64,000 bases of DNA, taken from positions 62,001 to 126,000 of the forward strand of contig NZ_JBISEP010000003.1 of assembly GCF_044383835.1 (NCBI RefSeq), given 5' to 3'. The notes under the pieces are model-generated. The model made no database searches. It saw only the letters and a list, made by a program, of their open reading frames with translations, and had not been told where the DNA came from. A program made the translations under genes and the position numbers. Source of the DNA: Paraliobacillus sp044383835 (lineage in GTDB: Bacteria > Bacillota > Bacilli > Bacillales > Amphibacillaceae). Shown one piece after another: positions 33,919 through 43,212 of this stretch (its first letter is position 1; each line of letters opens with the position of its first letter).

Positions 33919-33957
33919 AAATGGGACAAGGGAGTTTGATTCCTTTGTCCCGTTTTG
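33919..33957 (+). terminator. GGGACA-family hairpin after the Csp gene
   Basis: AAATGGGACAAGGGA and TCCTTTGTCCCGTTTT pair; T run on plus strand. Terminates the Csp gene. Confidence 0.85.
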
Positions 33958-34031
33958 TACGACAGGTAGGTGACAAGTACTAAACATTCCACGTATAATG
34001 GAAGTAATAAATGTGCTTGGGGGATTAATTT

Positions 34032-34838
34032 ATGCAAACAATCCTAGATAAGATCCAATTGAAATATCATACATTAAGTAAAACAGAAAAAAAAATTGCT
34101 AATTATGTCATCACACATAATCAAGAATTACTCAATATACATATTAAAGAATTAGCCAAACAAATCGAAGTATCAGACGCTGCTGTAACGCGTTTTTGCA
34201 AAAAAATTGGTGCAGCTAATTTTGTAGAGTTCAAAATACTTCTGAGAGATGCGGTAAAAGAGACAACTACAACGCATAATGCAATTAGTAGCGTCAATTC
34301 AATTTACGAATCGGTTATTCAATCGACAAATTCGTTAACCAAAATGGAGACCTATCAAGAGGCATGTAACTGGATTCTTAAAGCGAATAAAATCCATGTA
34401 TTTGGCCTCGGTAGTTCAGGGTTATCTGGAGAAGAACTAAAATTTCGTCTTAGTCGGATGGGATTACATATTAATGCTTATGGTGATTCTCATTCAATGA
34501 TCATTGCATCATCGATTCTTACAGAAAAAGATGTCGTTATAGCCATTTCCAGCTCTGGACAAACAAAAGAAATCCTTGAAGCAATTGAATTAGCAAAGAG
34601 GAGGAAAGCGAACATCATTTCGATCACTAATTACTCCGAAACACCTTTAACAAAAAATTCTGACTTAGCACTTTATACTTCTAGCATTAATCGTTATCAA
34701 GCTTTAGGATTTTTGAATAGCCAACTATCGATTCTCTATTCCCTCGATATTCTTAGTATGCTATTAGCTGAAAACCAAACCTATATGAAAGCATATCAAG
34801 AAACATTACATGCTTTAGATGAATATAAAAAAATATAG
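34032..34838 (+). CDS. RpiR/MurR family regulator of amino-sugar use
   Basis: 268 residues. HTH_6 (IKELAKQIEVSDAAVTRFCKKIGA, about residues 39-62) then SIS domain (VFGLGSSGLSGEELKFRLSR, VIAISSSGQTKEILEAIELA). GGGGGA precedes ATG 34032. It converges with nanE and an EIICB permease, whose promoter lies at 37165-37193, and probably represses them in response to a hexosamine phosphate. Confidence 0.9.
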   Translation: MQTILDKIQLKYHTLSKTEKKIANYVITHNQELLNIHIKELAKQIEVSDAAVTRFCKKIGAANFVEFKILLRDAVKETTTTHNAISSVNSIYESVIQSTNSLTKMETYQEACNWILKANKIHVFGLGSSGLSGEELKFRLSRMGLHINAYGDSHSMIIASSILTEKDVVIAISSSGQTKEILEAIELAKRRKANIISITNYSETPLTKNSDLALYTSSINRYQALGFLNSQLSILYSLDILSMLLAENQTYMKAYQETLHALDEYKKI

Positions 34839-34873
34839 AAATGAATACAGTGATTCATTTCTATATTTTTTTT
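34831..34873. terminator. Bidirectional terminator between rpiR and nanE
   Basis: Perfect 16-base stem (ATATAGAAATGAAT arm) with a six-base loop and T runs on both sides. The rpiR stop codon lies inside the left arm. Confidence 0.95.
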
Positions 34874-34878
34874 GCTAA

Positions 34879-35562
34879 TTATTGTATGGCATCAGAGAAT
34901 TTTTTTGTAATTAATTGTGGTCGTGTAATCGCACTTCCAACTACAACAAATGTTGCTCCTAATTCCAATACTTTTTTTGATTTTTCGGGGGTGTCAATCT
35001 TCCCTTCTGCAACGACAGGAATAGACACGGCATCAATAAATGATCGAAAGATTTTATAATCATTATCTGCTATATTTTGCCCTTCTGTTTCCTTCGTATA
35101 ACCAACTAAAGTAGTCGAAATACAATCAAAGCCTAAACGCTCCGCTTTCATTGCCTCTTCTACTGTTGAACAATCCGCCATTAATCCAATATGAGGAGCT
35201 TTTTCCTTTACAAATGCAACAATATCTTTTAATGTTTCATTATTTGGACGTTCTCTAAATGTTGCATCCATCGCAATCATATCCGCCTGCGCATCCAATA
35301 AAGCTTTGACTTCTTTTTGTGTAGCTGTAATAAAAATTTCACTGTCTGGATAATCTTGTTTGATTATTCCGATTATAGGAAGTTCTACTTGCTGTTTAAT
35401 TTCTTTTATATCAGCAACGGAATTCGCTCTAATACCCGAAGCTCCACCTTGAAGTGCCGCAACAGCCATTCTTCCCATTATAAACGAGGAGTGCAATGGC
35501 TCATCCTCTAACGCTTGACAAGATACGACTAACTTCTTGTGTAATACTTTAAAAATATCCAT
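34879..35562 (-). CDS. nanE: N-acetylmannosamine-6-phosphate 2-epimerase (NanE)
   Basis: 227 residues, TIM barrel. Motifs: GASGIRANSVADI at the N-terminus, PIIGIIKQDY, ADMIAMDATFRERP with the catalytic Lys/Asp region, DCSTVEEA, STTLVGYT, VVAEGKI and VVVGSAITRP (phosphate site). It converts ManNAc-6-P to GlcNAc-6-P. It follows the EIICB gene by two bases, so the PTS probably delivers ManNAc-6-P directly; sialic-acid lyase or kinase genes are absent here. Confidence 0.95.
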   Translation of the reverse strand: MDIFKVLHKKLVVSCQALEDEPLHSSFIMGRMAVAALQGGASGIRANSVADIKEIKQQVELPIIGIIKQDYPDSEIFITATQKEVKALLDAQADMIAMDATFRERPNNETLKDIVAFVKEKAPHIGLMADCSTVEEAMKAERLGFDCISTTLVGYTKETEGQNIADNDYKIFRSFIDAVSIPVVAEGKIDTPEKSKKVLELGATFVVVGSAITRPQLITKKFSDAIQ

Positions 35563-35564
35563 GT

Positions 35565-37130
35565 CTAAATATCTCCTAACGCTTCTTCTACCTCATTTTT
35601 GATCACTGATACTTCAGGGCCATATATTACTTGTACGCCATTCCCACTTACAATGACACCCTTTGCAGCTGTTTTTTTCAATTTATCTTGGTCAACCTTT
35701 TCACCATTATGAACGGTCACACGTAGACGAGTCGCACAGTTATCTATATCTTTAATATTTTTCTTGTTACCAAGTGCTTCAATGATTAGACCTGCTCTTT
35801 CCGTTTTAGTAAAGGAGTAGTCTTCCATTGCTTCGTCTTCACGGCCAGGAGTTTTGAAATTAAATTTTTTAATAACAAATTTAAAGGTAAAGTAATAAAG
35901 GAAAAACCAAGGAACACCAATAAGTGGAACAATGAACCAGTTTGTTTTATCTGCACCTTGTAACACCCCAAACAGCATGAAATCAATAAAACCACCAGAG
36001 AATGTTTGACCAATTGTAATTTCAAAAATGTGTGCAAGCATAAATGCAATACCATCATAAAATGCGTGAATAACGTATAAAACCGGCGCAATGAACAAGA
36101 AAGAGAACTCAATTGGCTCTGTAATGCCTGTTAAGAATGAAGTAATACCAGCTGATAATAATAAGCCAGCCACTTTCTTTTTATTTTCAGGCTTTGCCGT
36201 ATGATACATTGCAAGACAAGCACCTAACAAACCAAACATCATCGTGATATGTCGACCTGACATAAATCTTGCCGTACCAATAAAAAATTGACCAATTGTT
36301 TCAGCACTAGCTAGTTGAGCAAAAAAGATACGTTGCGTTCCTTCTATTAATGAACCATCAACAATCATGGATCCGCCAAGACTTGTTGTCCAAAACGGTA
36401 AATAGAAAATGTGATGTAAGCCGAATGGTCCGAGTAATCTTAAAACAAATCCATAAATAAATGTTCCAACGTAACCAGTTGCATCTACAAGACCACCTAA
36501 AGAATAAATTCCTGATTGTACAATTGGCCAAAAATAAAATAGTATGATACCCAAGAATATGGAAGTGAATGCGGATATAATCGGGATAAATCGAGACCCA
36601 CCAAAAAAGCCTAAAAACTTTGGTAGCTCAATTTTGTTATATCGATTATGCAAAATATATGCTAAAAGACCAGCTAAAACACCACCAAATACACCAGTTT
36701 CTAATGACTGAATGCCTAACACCATACCTTGTCCAACTTCAGCAATATTTGTATCTGCAAGCTGTCCAGTAATTATAAGCATTGCATTAATTGTCGCGTG
36801 CATCACTAAGAATCCTAATAATGCAGCAAGACCAGCAGTTCCTTTATCTGAACGTGCTAATCCAATAGCAATACCGATCGCAAAAATAACCGGTAAGTTA
36901 CCAAAAATGATGCTACCAGCAGAACTCATAATTGTGAAAATAGCTTGTAAAAATGCAACATCAAGAAAAGGATATGCCTCAATTGTAGCAGTATTACTAA
37001 AAGCTCCCCCAATACCTAGCAGTAAGCCTGCAGCAGGTAGCACTGCAATCGGTAACATAAATGATTTCCCAAATCGTTGTGCTTGTTCAAAAAATACATT
37101 GTTTTTCTTTTTTTCACTCAATGTTTTCAC
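35565..37130 (-). CDS. PTS EIICB, glucose/N-acetylhexosamine superfamily (candidate ManNAc permease)
   Basis: 521 residues. EIIC domain (SFMLPIAVLPAAGLLLGIG, GITEPIEFSFLF) of the glucose family, ten or so helices, then EIIB with the phospho-Cys in IDNCATRLRVTV. It has no EIIA domain and must use an EIIA in trans, such as the crr product encoded at 45.7-46.2 kb. Linked to nanE, so the cargo is probably N-acetylmannosamine or another hexosamine. Start ATG 37130 after AAAAGAGG, leader from the promoter at 37165-37193. Confidence 0.9.
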   Translation of the reverse strand: MKTLSEKKKNNVFFEQAQRFGKSFMLPIAVLPAAGLLLGIGGAFSNTATIEAYPFLDVAFLQAIFTIMSSAGSIIFGNLPVIFAIGIAIGLARSDKGTAGLAALLGFLVMHATINAMLIITGQLADTNIAEVGQGMVLGIQSLETGVFGGVLAGLLAYILHNRYNKIELPKFLGFFGGSRFIPIISAFTSIFLGIILFYFWPIVQSGIYSLGGLVDATGYVGTFIYGFVLRLLGPFGLHHIFYLPFWTTSLGGSMIVDGSLIEGTQRIFFAQLASAETIGQFFIGTARFMSGRHITMMFGLLGACLAMYHTAKPENKKKVAGLLLSAGITSFLTGITEPIEFSFLFIAPVLYVIHAFYDGIAFMLAHIFEITIGQTFSGGFIDFMLFGVLQGADKTNWFIVPLIGVPWFFLYYFTFKFVIKKFNFKTPGREDEAMEDYSFTKTERAGLIIEALGNKKNIKDIDNCATRLRVTVHNGEKVDQDKLKKTAAKGVIVSGNGVQVIYGPEVSVIKNEVEEALGDI

Positions 37131-37164
37131 CTCTTTTTATTTTTTGTAAATCATTTTCAAAAAT

Positions 37165-37193
37165 ATTATACAACTGAAAACTGTTTTTTTCAA
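37165..37193 (-). promoter_or_regulatory. Sigma-A promoter of the EIICB-nanE operon
   Basis: Minus strand TTGAAA, 17-base spacer, TATAAT. Downstream, TTTTTG and CAAAAA arms around 11 bases (about 37142-37164) overlap the transcription start and could be an RpiR site. Confidence 0.75.
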
Positions 37194-37676
37194 GATAAAT
37201 TTGATCTGTTATATCAAACAATGTGACAGTAGTCTCCCCTACTCCATCACTTTATAATAATCTTCTTCCATCTTTCTTTAGAAGTGATGGCGTGAAAGGA
37301 CTGATCCTACGTCTCGAACTATTTTATTTTGAAGTAATAAATGTACGGAAGTTTTCGTGTTGCCTTGTACTCCTATGTAAAAGAATATGTCATAAACAAA
37401 ATGAAATATCATTCCCTGTGTTTCAACGAAATATCTCCTCAATTCTTCAACAAGCACTTCAACGAAGACACAGATTTAAACTGAAGTGAACACCCTAACT
37501 TATTACTTCGCAACTAAAAAAACATTACCAGGATGCTAGTCTGGACAAAATTAGCTATTTCCTATTGTCAAAACGATATAAATTACTCCACATTGTATTT
37601 ACAATCATTCATCATACAAAAAATTTCTTTCTTCTCTTAAATCTGCTATTATATATATTCTGTAGTTATCTCCTGA
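37194..37676. other. Long intergenic stretch before nrdJ
   Basis: No gene seen. It contains an inverted repeat CCATCACTT/AAGTGATGG (about 37244-37294) around 30 bases, of unknown role. No cobalamin riboswitch was found. Confidence 0.5.
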
Positions 37677-37692
37677 GATCTATATATGGAAT
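37677..37692 (+). promoter_or_regulatory. NrdR box 1
   Basis: GATCTATATATGGAAT: core CTATATATGG matches the NrdR consensus acaCWAtATaTWGtgt at most central positions. Lies 32 bases from box 2. Confidence 0.7.
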
Positions 37693-37708
37693 TAACAACG
37701 ATAAAAAA

Positions 37709-37724
37709 ACACTATATATTGATT
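37709..37724 (+). promoter_or_regulatory. NrdR box 2
   Basis: ACACTATATATTGATT matches the NrdR consensus closely. Spacing of three helical turns from box 1 is the usual paired arrangement upstream of ribonucleotide reductase genes. Confidence 0.85.
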
Positions 37725-37823
37725 TAATTTCCACTTAAAGTTATCATATAAAATAGTATGTTAATTCAAATCATATTTCAGTGATTCGTTCAACTATAGA
37801 AAAAGAGAAAAAGGGGAAATAAT

Positions 37824-40247
37824 ATGCTAATCGAATACATTACCGACGATTTTGTCGAAAAAACAGTAAATCATACAAAAAATCCATTAACTGAAATCGG
37901 TAATTTCGTCTATACGAGAACCTACTCTAGATGGAAAACAAGTAAAAACAGGAGAGAATACTGGCATGAAACGGTTCAACGTGCAGTGAATTACAATATG
38001 ACTTTAGCGAGTGATCATCTAAAGAAAATCGGACTAGCACCTGACTATCGAGCACTTCAAAAAGAAGCTGAACGTATATTTGTAAACATTTATCAAACGA
38101 AACAATTCCCTTCAGGTCGTACCCTATGGCTTGGTGGTGGAAACGATGTTATAAATGAAAAATTCACACTCGGTAACTTTAATTGCTCCTTTACTAACAT
38201 AAAGAACTGGAAAGACTTATCTGAAGTATTTTATCTATTATTAGTTGGAACTGGAATCGGTATTAAATCGACATTAAACATGGCTAAATCAATGCCAAAA
38301 ATTAAAACAAATGTAAAAGTGCTTCATTCTGAGTATAAGCCTGTTCCTAAAGAAGAGCGACTTGAACATTCCAAGCTTGTTGAAATTGGGAATGGCTTTG
38401 TTAAAATTTATATTGGTGATTCTAAAGAAGGTTGGGTGGAATCACTTGAATTATATTTACAGGTCCTAACAAAGAAAGAATATAAGCATATTCACACAGT
38501 TAAGTTCAGCTATAACTCTGTTAGACCAAACGGAGAAAGACTAAAAACATTTGGAGGAACAGCATCTGGTCATGAACCATTAAAATCGATGTACAAAGGA
38601 TTTGCTAATGTACTTAGCAATAAGATTGATGAAAGTTTAGCCCCAATTGAAATTGATGAAGATGGCTATGGTCAAGTGAGACCAATACATATTCTTGATA
38701 TGGCAAACTTAATTGGTGCTAACGTTGTTGTTGGCGGGGTACGACGTACTGCGGAAATTTTCTTATCTGATGCGGATGACATCGAAGTTCTCCTTGCTAA
38801 ATACGGTATCAATGGCTTTTGGTCACAAGATCATTTTGATCAACATGAAGTGGTTAAACATGCTTTACTTAAGAATGGTGTGCAGCTACCAAAATGGTTT
38901 GAAGAAATGTCACTAAAACAACATGCTGTATCCTATGATGACGGCAAGGATTTGAAATATTTCAATGATAAAGATACTGCACTCGCATTCGCAAATCAAG
39001 TAGGTGGCTATCACATGTATCCAGTTCATGAGCCAAGAAAAAATATTGATCATCGAAGAATGAGCAATAACTCTATTGCCTTTACAAGTAAACCAACCGA
39101 CGAAAGATTAAGTTTACAATTTGAATTACTAAAAGGGGAAGGAGAGCCTGCATTCGTCAACCTTGAAGAAGGTGCTAGACGTGTACTGAAACAATTAGGA
39201 GATGAAAACCCAACAAGAAGTAGACTTGAATATATCATGGAAGAGATTGGACTAAACCCATGTGTTGAAATTCTTTTATTTAGTAAAAACGTTTGTAATT
39301 TAACAACGGTTAACTTAACTGCCTTTGTTAATGAAGATCGAACACTTGATGAAGAAGGGTTGTTACAAGCACAAAGAGATTCTGCTCGAATAGGACTAAG
39401 AATGACTTTAGCGGAGCTTGAACTTGATGCATGGAACAAAGTACAAAAGCGTGATCGATTGTTAGGTACGTCATTAACTGGCTGGAAAGATGCTATGGCT
39501 TTATTAGGCTATACTGACACCCAAGAAGAAGAGTTACAAAGAAAATTACATCATGCATCAAGAAGCGAAGCTGAAAAATATGCAAAAGAACTTCGAATAA
39601 ACGCACCATTACTTGTAACAGCAGTTAAGCCTGAAGGCACCTTGAGTCAAGTCGCACGAAACCCAATTACAGACTCTCCTGTTTCAAGTGGGTTACACTG
39701 GTCTCACTCTCCTTACTACATTAGACGGATTAGAGTAAGTGAAGCGGATCCTCTTGCAAAAGTTGCTTTAGATCTAGGATGGACAGTAAATCCAGAAGTT
39801 GGAACAGAAGGCGACTCTCATGAAGAACGAATCGCCAATGCCAAAACGCTTGTTATTGATTTCCCAGTTGCTTCTGGTGCAGATAAAACAAAAGATGATA
39901 TTTCAGTTGATGAACAGTTCGATAACTACTTTAGTTTCCAAAATAACTATACTGAACATAACACATCAAATACTATTACTGTTAAACCTAACGAATGGAA
40001 AAGAGCTGAAGAAAGGGTTAAACAAGGATGGGATAACTTTGTTGGCGTTTCTTTCTTAGCATTAGATGGAGGAACTTATCAACTTACCCCATATGAAGCA
40101 ATTACAAAAGAAGCATTTGAAGAGAAAAAAGCAAAAATGACACCATTTACTGCTGAATTGCTACAACAATATGAAGTCACTGACAACCTTGAAGATGCAG
40201 ACCTTGGGAATGATGGTTGCACAACAGGCGCTTGTCCAATTCGATAA
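37824..40247 (+). CDS. nrdJ: Adenosylcobalamin-dependent ribonucleotide reductase, class II monomeric type
   Basis: 807 residues, close to the Lactobacillus leichmannii RTPR length. It makes deoxyribonucleotides from ribonucleotides using a 5'-deoxyadenosyl radical from vitamin B12. Visible: FPSGRTLWLGGGND, NCSF (an active-site Cys), NPCVEILLF (NxCxE with the catalytic thiyl Cys and Glu), VKPEGTLSQVA, and the C-terminal redox pair in DGCTTGACPIR, shuttle Cys for thioredoxin. GAAAAAGGGG site before ATG. Two NrdR boxes upstream indicate control by dATP/ATP-sensing NrdR. The two genes after it (a DUF4430 lipoprotein, a broken ECF S gene) suggest a B12-linked module. Confidence 0.95.
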   Translation: MLIEYITDDFVEKTVNHTKNPLTEIGNFVYTRTYSRWKTSKNRREYWHETVQRAVNYNMTLASDHLKKIGLAPDYRALQKEAERIFVNIYQTKQFPSGRTLWLGGGNDVINEKFTLGNFNCSFTNIKNWKDLSEVFYLLLVGTGIGIKSTLNMAKSMPKIKTNVKVLHSEYKPVPKEERLEHSKLVEIGNGFVKIYIGDSKEGWVESLELYLQVLTKKEYKHIHTVKFSYNSVRPNGERLKTFGGTASGHEPLKSMYKGFANVLSNKIDESLAPIEIDEDGYGQVRPIHILDMANLIGANVVVGGVRRTAEIFLSDADDIEVLLAKYGINGFWSQDHFDQHEVVKHALLKNGVQLPKWFEEMSLKQHAVSYDDGKDLKYFNDKDTALAFANQVGGYHMYPVHEPRKNIDHRRMSNNSIAFTSKPTDERLSLQFELLKGEGEPAFVNLEEGARRVLKQLGDENPTRSRLEYIMEEIGLNPCVEILLFSKNVCNLTTVNLTAFVNEDRTLDEEGLLQAQRDSARIGLRMTLAELELDAWNKVQKRDRLLGTSLTGWKDAMALLGYTDTQEEELQRKLHHASRSEAEKYAKELRINAPLLVTAVKPEGTLSQVARNPITDSPVSSGLHWSHSPYYIRRIRVSEADPLAKVALDLGWTVNPEVGTEGDSHEERIANAKTLVIDFPVASGADKTKDDISVDEQFDNYFSFQNNYTEHNTSNTITVKPNEWKRAEERVKQGWDNFVGVSFLALDGGTYQLTPYEAITKEAFEEKKAKMTPFTAELLQQYEVTDNLEDADLGNDGCTTGACPIR

Positions 40248-40254
40248 TAGACTG

Positions 40255-40288
40255 TGAGTGGCGTCATTGTATAGAGACGCCCTCATTT
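40255..40288 (+). terminator. Terminator after nrdJ
   Basis: GAGTGGCGTC and GACGCCCTC pair over a short loop and are followed by ATTTTTAAAA. It may be leaky, since the lipoprotein gene lies 72 bases after nrdJ. Confidence 0.7.
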
Positions 40289-40319
40289 TTAAAATTTATC
40301 CTATAGGAGATACAATAGC

Positions 40320-40721
40320 ATGAGATTTTTAAATTTAGTTCTATCTTTTATGTTAGTATCAAGTATTTTATTAGGCTGTGAATCAACTAATTCTGATAAT
40401 AACAACAAACAGACGGAACAAAGTGAAGTTCAACAGTTACAAATAGAAATCGTAATCTCACAAGGACACGGTCAAGAAATTCTTGCTCAAAAAGAATTGA
40501 AAGTTAAAGATGGGTTGACCTTAATGGACGTTATGAAAGATAATTTTGAGATTAAGGATGATGATGGCTTTATATCGGCCATCAATGGCATCCAAGCAGA
40601 AGATGGTGAAGCCTATGCTTGGATATATATGATTAACGGTAAGGACGCTACTGTTGGGGCTGCTGATTATGAAATAAAAAATGGAGATGTGATAGAATTT
40701 GACTTCCAAAGCTGGAAGTAA
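40320..40721 (+). CDS. DUF4430 (transcobalamin-like domain) lipoprotein
   Basis: 133 residues. Lipobox SILLGC gives a lipid-anchored Cys at about residue 20, then an acidic linker, then a DUF4430 domain (GLTLMDVMKDNFEIK, AYAWIYMINGKDATVGAADYEIKNGDVIEFDF). In animals the same fold forms the beta domain of transcobalamin; bacterial versions are common in cobalamin-uptake loci. Together with the neighbouring nrdJ and broken ECF S gene, a surface cobalamin-binding role is plausible. That is inference from domain and context. Confidence 0.85.
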   Translation: MRFLNLVLSFMLVSSILLGCESTNSDNNNKQTEQSEVQQLQIEIVISQGHGQEILAQKELKVKDGLTLMDVMKDNFEIKDDDGFISAINGIQAEDGEAYAWIYMINGKDATVGAADYEIKNGDVIEFDFQSWK

Positions 40722-41205
40722 ATGTTGACTGTTAGAAAATTAGCAACACTATCAATGTTAATCGGCATTGATAGTGTTGGAATAATATTTTTGATATTCA
40801 TTTTAAATGTTAAACTTCTTACCATAACCATTATGATCACCGCTATTCTTATGGGAAGAACAATTGCCATACTTATAACGACAATCAGCATTGTTGTCAG
40901 TAATTTATTTTATGAATTGGTATTTGGATCTTTCAAAAATTATTTCCTTTTCATTTATTACAATCATTAGTGGAACATTTTATCTTTTTGAAGAGAAGAA
41001 ATGCTTCGTTCATTTTCTAGCTTTAATAGGCGGTTTTGGACATAATACCTTATTGGAATTCCTTTTGATATTATCAGTAATGATATTCATCCTATATAAA
41101 CCAACCAAAAGCACATTTGTAATCATAAAAAATATAGAAGGTAGTGCTCTCACGCTTTTTTTTATTTTGCACAAGGAAATTTATAACTTTATAAAAAATA
41201 ATTAG
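40722..41205 (+). pseudogene. Decayed ECF transporter S-component, probably cobalamin-specific (CbrT-like)
   Basis: ATG 40722 directly abuts the lipoprotein stop. The first frame reads as an ECF S protein N-terminus (MLTVRKLATLSMLIGIDSVG, then ...TIMITAILMGR...VSNLF). At about 40910 the expected family motif GIWxxFQ appears one frame over (GIWIFQKLF), and a few codons later a third frame reads SGTFYLFEEKKCFVHFLALIGGFGH, again as in intact members. At least two frameshifts are needed to restore it. The reading by eye of the family is my judgment, but three consecutive frames showing successive parts of one protein is strong evidence for decay. A downstream frame continues to 41205. Confidence 0.75.
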
Positions 41206-41255
41206 CAAAAACATTGTATGAACAAGTCATGCTTCCATACAACATTTTTGCCTTT
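41205..41255. terminator. Terminator after the ECF pseudogene
   Basis: GCAAAAACATTGTATG and CATACAACATTTTTGC pair with two mismatches around a 15-base loop, followed by CTTTCTTTT. Ends the nrdJ module. Confidence 0.85.
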
Positions 41256-41358
41256 CTTTTAAATAATTATGTCTGAATTTTTCAAGAACCTTATTTTAAG
41301 CAATTCCTTTTTAAAAGTATCTGCTTTCTAGACGCCCTTTTACAGAAATCTCAGCGCA

Positions 41359-42276
41359 TTATTCTGTAATCATCTTATTTACGTTCGTAATTTCTTCTTG
41401 TGGTACGATGTAGTAATAAATGCTATCAATTGTTGTTCCGCTCCCTTTCATTTGATAGCTTTCAATGTTTTTCACTGTGTTTCGGTAGCCTTTAAATAAT
41501 GTTTTCATATTATCAAAAGTCATACTTGTTGTCATATTTTTTCCTAATATATTAAGTAAAGGATTTATTTTTGTCACACTATCTAACGACGCACCTTCTT
41601 TTACAATTGCTTCAATTACTTTACGTTGTCTCGTTGTTCGCCCAAAGTCACCAGCAGGGTCATCTTTTCGCATGCGCACATAATGTAACGTCTTTTCACC
41701 ATTCATCTTCACTGGACCAATGGTAAAGTCGTACTTCCCATCATTCCAAGCAATATCGTTTTGAACGGTAATCGTCCCTAGTGCATCAACTAATTCTTGT
41801 AAACCTTCCATATTGATACGAACAAAATAATCCAATTCAATATCCAAGAATTGTTTCACTGTATTTACCGACATATCTGCGCCACCAAAGGCATAAGCAT
41901 GATTAATTTTATCTTGATATCCTTTACCAACAATCATTGTTCGTGTATCACGCGGTATACTAACTAACTGTATTTTATCTTCTTTTGGTTTTAAGGTCAT
42001 TACTATTAACGCATCCGAACGGCCACTATCATTTGCTCGTTCGTCTACACCTAGTAATAACACATTGATTTGTTCAGATGATTTCATCTTTTTCTCTGTT
42101 AGATTCGTATTAATAGATGGCACTGGTTCATGCATTTCCTCATTTACCGTTTGCTTCACACTGTCATAAACAGACCATGCATAGACACCTGCTCCTAACG
42201 CTAATACAACAACAATAATTATCGGTGTTAAAATCCAAGCTTTTTTACTAAAACGACGCTGCTTTGAATGCTTCAT
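41359..42276 (-). CDS. LytR-CpsA-Psr family cell-wall ligase
   Basis: 305 residues. A short cytoplasmic tail, one membrane helix (residues about 15-35), then the extracellular LCP domain (LLLGVDERANDSGRSDALIVM, SIPRDTRTMI with an Arg cluster, DFGRTTRQRKVIEAI). LCP enzymes attach teichoic acid or other glycopolymers from a lipid carrier to peptidoglycan; TagU is the Bacillus example. Single gene, start before AGGAAGATT. Exact glycopolymer unknown. Confidence 0.93.
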   Translation of the reverse strand: MKHSKQRRFSKKAWILTPIIIVVVLALGAGVYAWSVYDSVKQTVNEEMHEPVPSINTNLTEKKMKSSEQINVLLLGVDERANDSGRSDALIVMTLKPKEDKIQLVSIPRDTRTMIVGKGYQDKINHAYAFGGADMSVNTVKQFLDIELDYFVRINMEGLQELVDALGTITVQNDIAWNDGKYDFTIGPVKMNGEKTLHYVRMRKDDPAGDFGRTTRQRKVIEAIVKEGASLDSVTKINPLLNILGKNMTTSMTFDNMKTLFKGYRNTVKNIESYQMKGSGTTIDSIYYYIVPQEEITNVNKMITE

Positions 42277-42396
42277 TCATTAATCTTCCTATCTTTATAA
42301 TTATACAAAAATTACAATTCTTTTTTCATTATACCAGATATTTCATAGTAAACAAGATTTTGTATTATTTATTTTTTCTATTATAAAAGAGTGATT

Positions 42397-43212
42397 TTAT
42401 TCTCGCAGGCGTTCAAGGTGAATGGCAATATACCCTAACTCTGATTCTGGAAAGTCAATATGATACATTGCAGAAATCGCTTTACTAACCGATACAGCAC
42501 ACTGGTAGGATTGTGAGAATTTGTGTTTAATCATTGTTAGCATGTCTAGATCCATAGAATATTGATCGCTATGCTTCACACGATGCAAGACAAAACGCAA
42601 ATGTGTAATCAAACGTTGATACGAGATGTCATCCTCTTTTATTTCTAACCCTAAATAATCAACAATGCGCTGGATCATCTCACTTACAATCGTCGTTTGC
42701 CTTAACGTTTCTTTATAATTACCACCTGAAAGCTTCATTGTATGAATATGTAACGCAATAAAGGCGGCTTCATCAATTGGCATTTCAATGTTAAGCTTTT
42801 CTTTCATCATATTTATCGCCCACAAACCAATTTCAAACTCTTGCTTGTACAAAATTTTGATTTCATTTAACAGCTTATTTTTTAAATGCATACCGTTTTG
42901 AATTCGTTCGATCGAGAAAGAAACGTGGTCTGTTAATGTAATATGAATATGCTCACTTAATTTCATTCCAATTGTCTTTTCTGCATAAGAGATGATTTCT
43001 TCCGAGATAATAAAATGCTCTTCAGAAATTCTACTAAGGAGCTGTTGTAACTTCTCATTCTCTTTCATAATAAATAATTTTTCTATTTTTTGTTTGTTGA
43101 TCACATCATTTTTCTTTTTTCCATAAGCAATCCCTGCTCCAACTGCAACTTTTTCTTCGTTTCCGTCTATTACTAAAACCGCATTATTATTTAAAATTTT
43201 CTTTAATTTCAT
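42397..43212 (-). CDS. glcT: BglG-family antiterminator of glucose PTS (GlcT-like)
   Basis: About 271 residues. N-terminal CAT RNA-binding domain (MKLKKILNNNAVLVIDGNEE) and two PRD domains (phospho-His near EHIHITLTD and HIHTMKLSG in PRD1, LRFVLHRVKH and AIHLERLRE in PRD2). I start at ATG 43212 after GGGAGGTT; the longer frame to 43329 has no ribosome site. A RAT-like sequence overlapping a terminator ahead of crr (46.3 kb) is its likely RNA target. It is downstream of ptsG here, unlike B. subtilis where glcT precedes ptsG. Phosphorylation by EIIB (glucose absent) should inactivate it. Confidence 0.88.
   Translation of the reverse strand: MKLKKILNNNAVLVIDGNEEKVAVGAGIAYGKKKNDVINKQKIEKLFIMKENEKLQQLLSRISEEHFIISEEIISYAEKTIGMKLSEHIHITLTDHVSFSIERIQNGMHLKNKLLNEIKILYKQEFEIGLWAINMMKEKLNIEMPIDEAAFIALHIHTMKLSGGNYKETLRQTTIVSEMIQRIVDYLGLEIKEDDISYQRLITHLRFVLHRVKHSDQYSMDLDMLTMIKHKFSQSYQCAVSVSKAISAMYHIDFPESELGYIAIHLERLRE

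Noticed and set aside
37223..37489. Plus-strand open frame before nrdJ
   Set aside because: Cys/Phe-rich random-like composition, no ribosome site, and includes an inverted repeat.
37490..37823. Expected cobalamin riboswitch before the B12-dependent reductase
   Set aside because: No B12-box sequence seen; NrdR boxes account for the upstream region.
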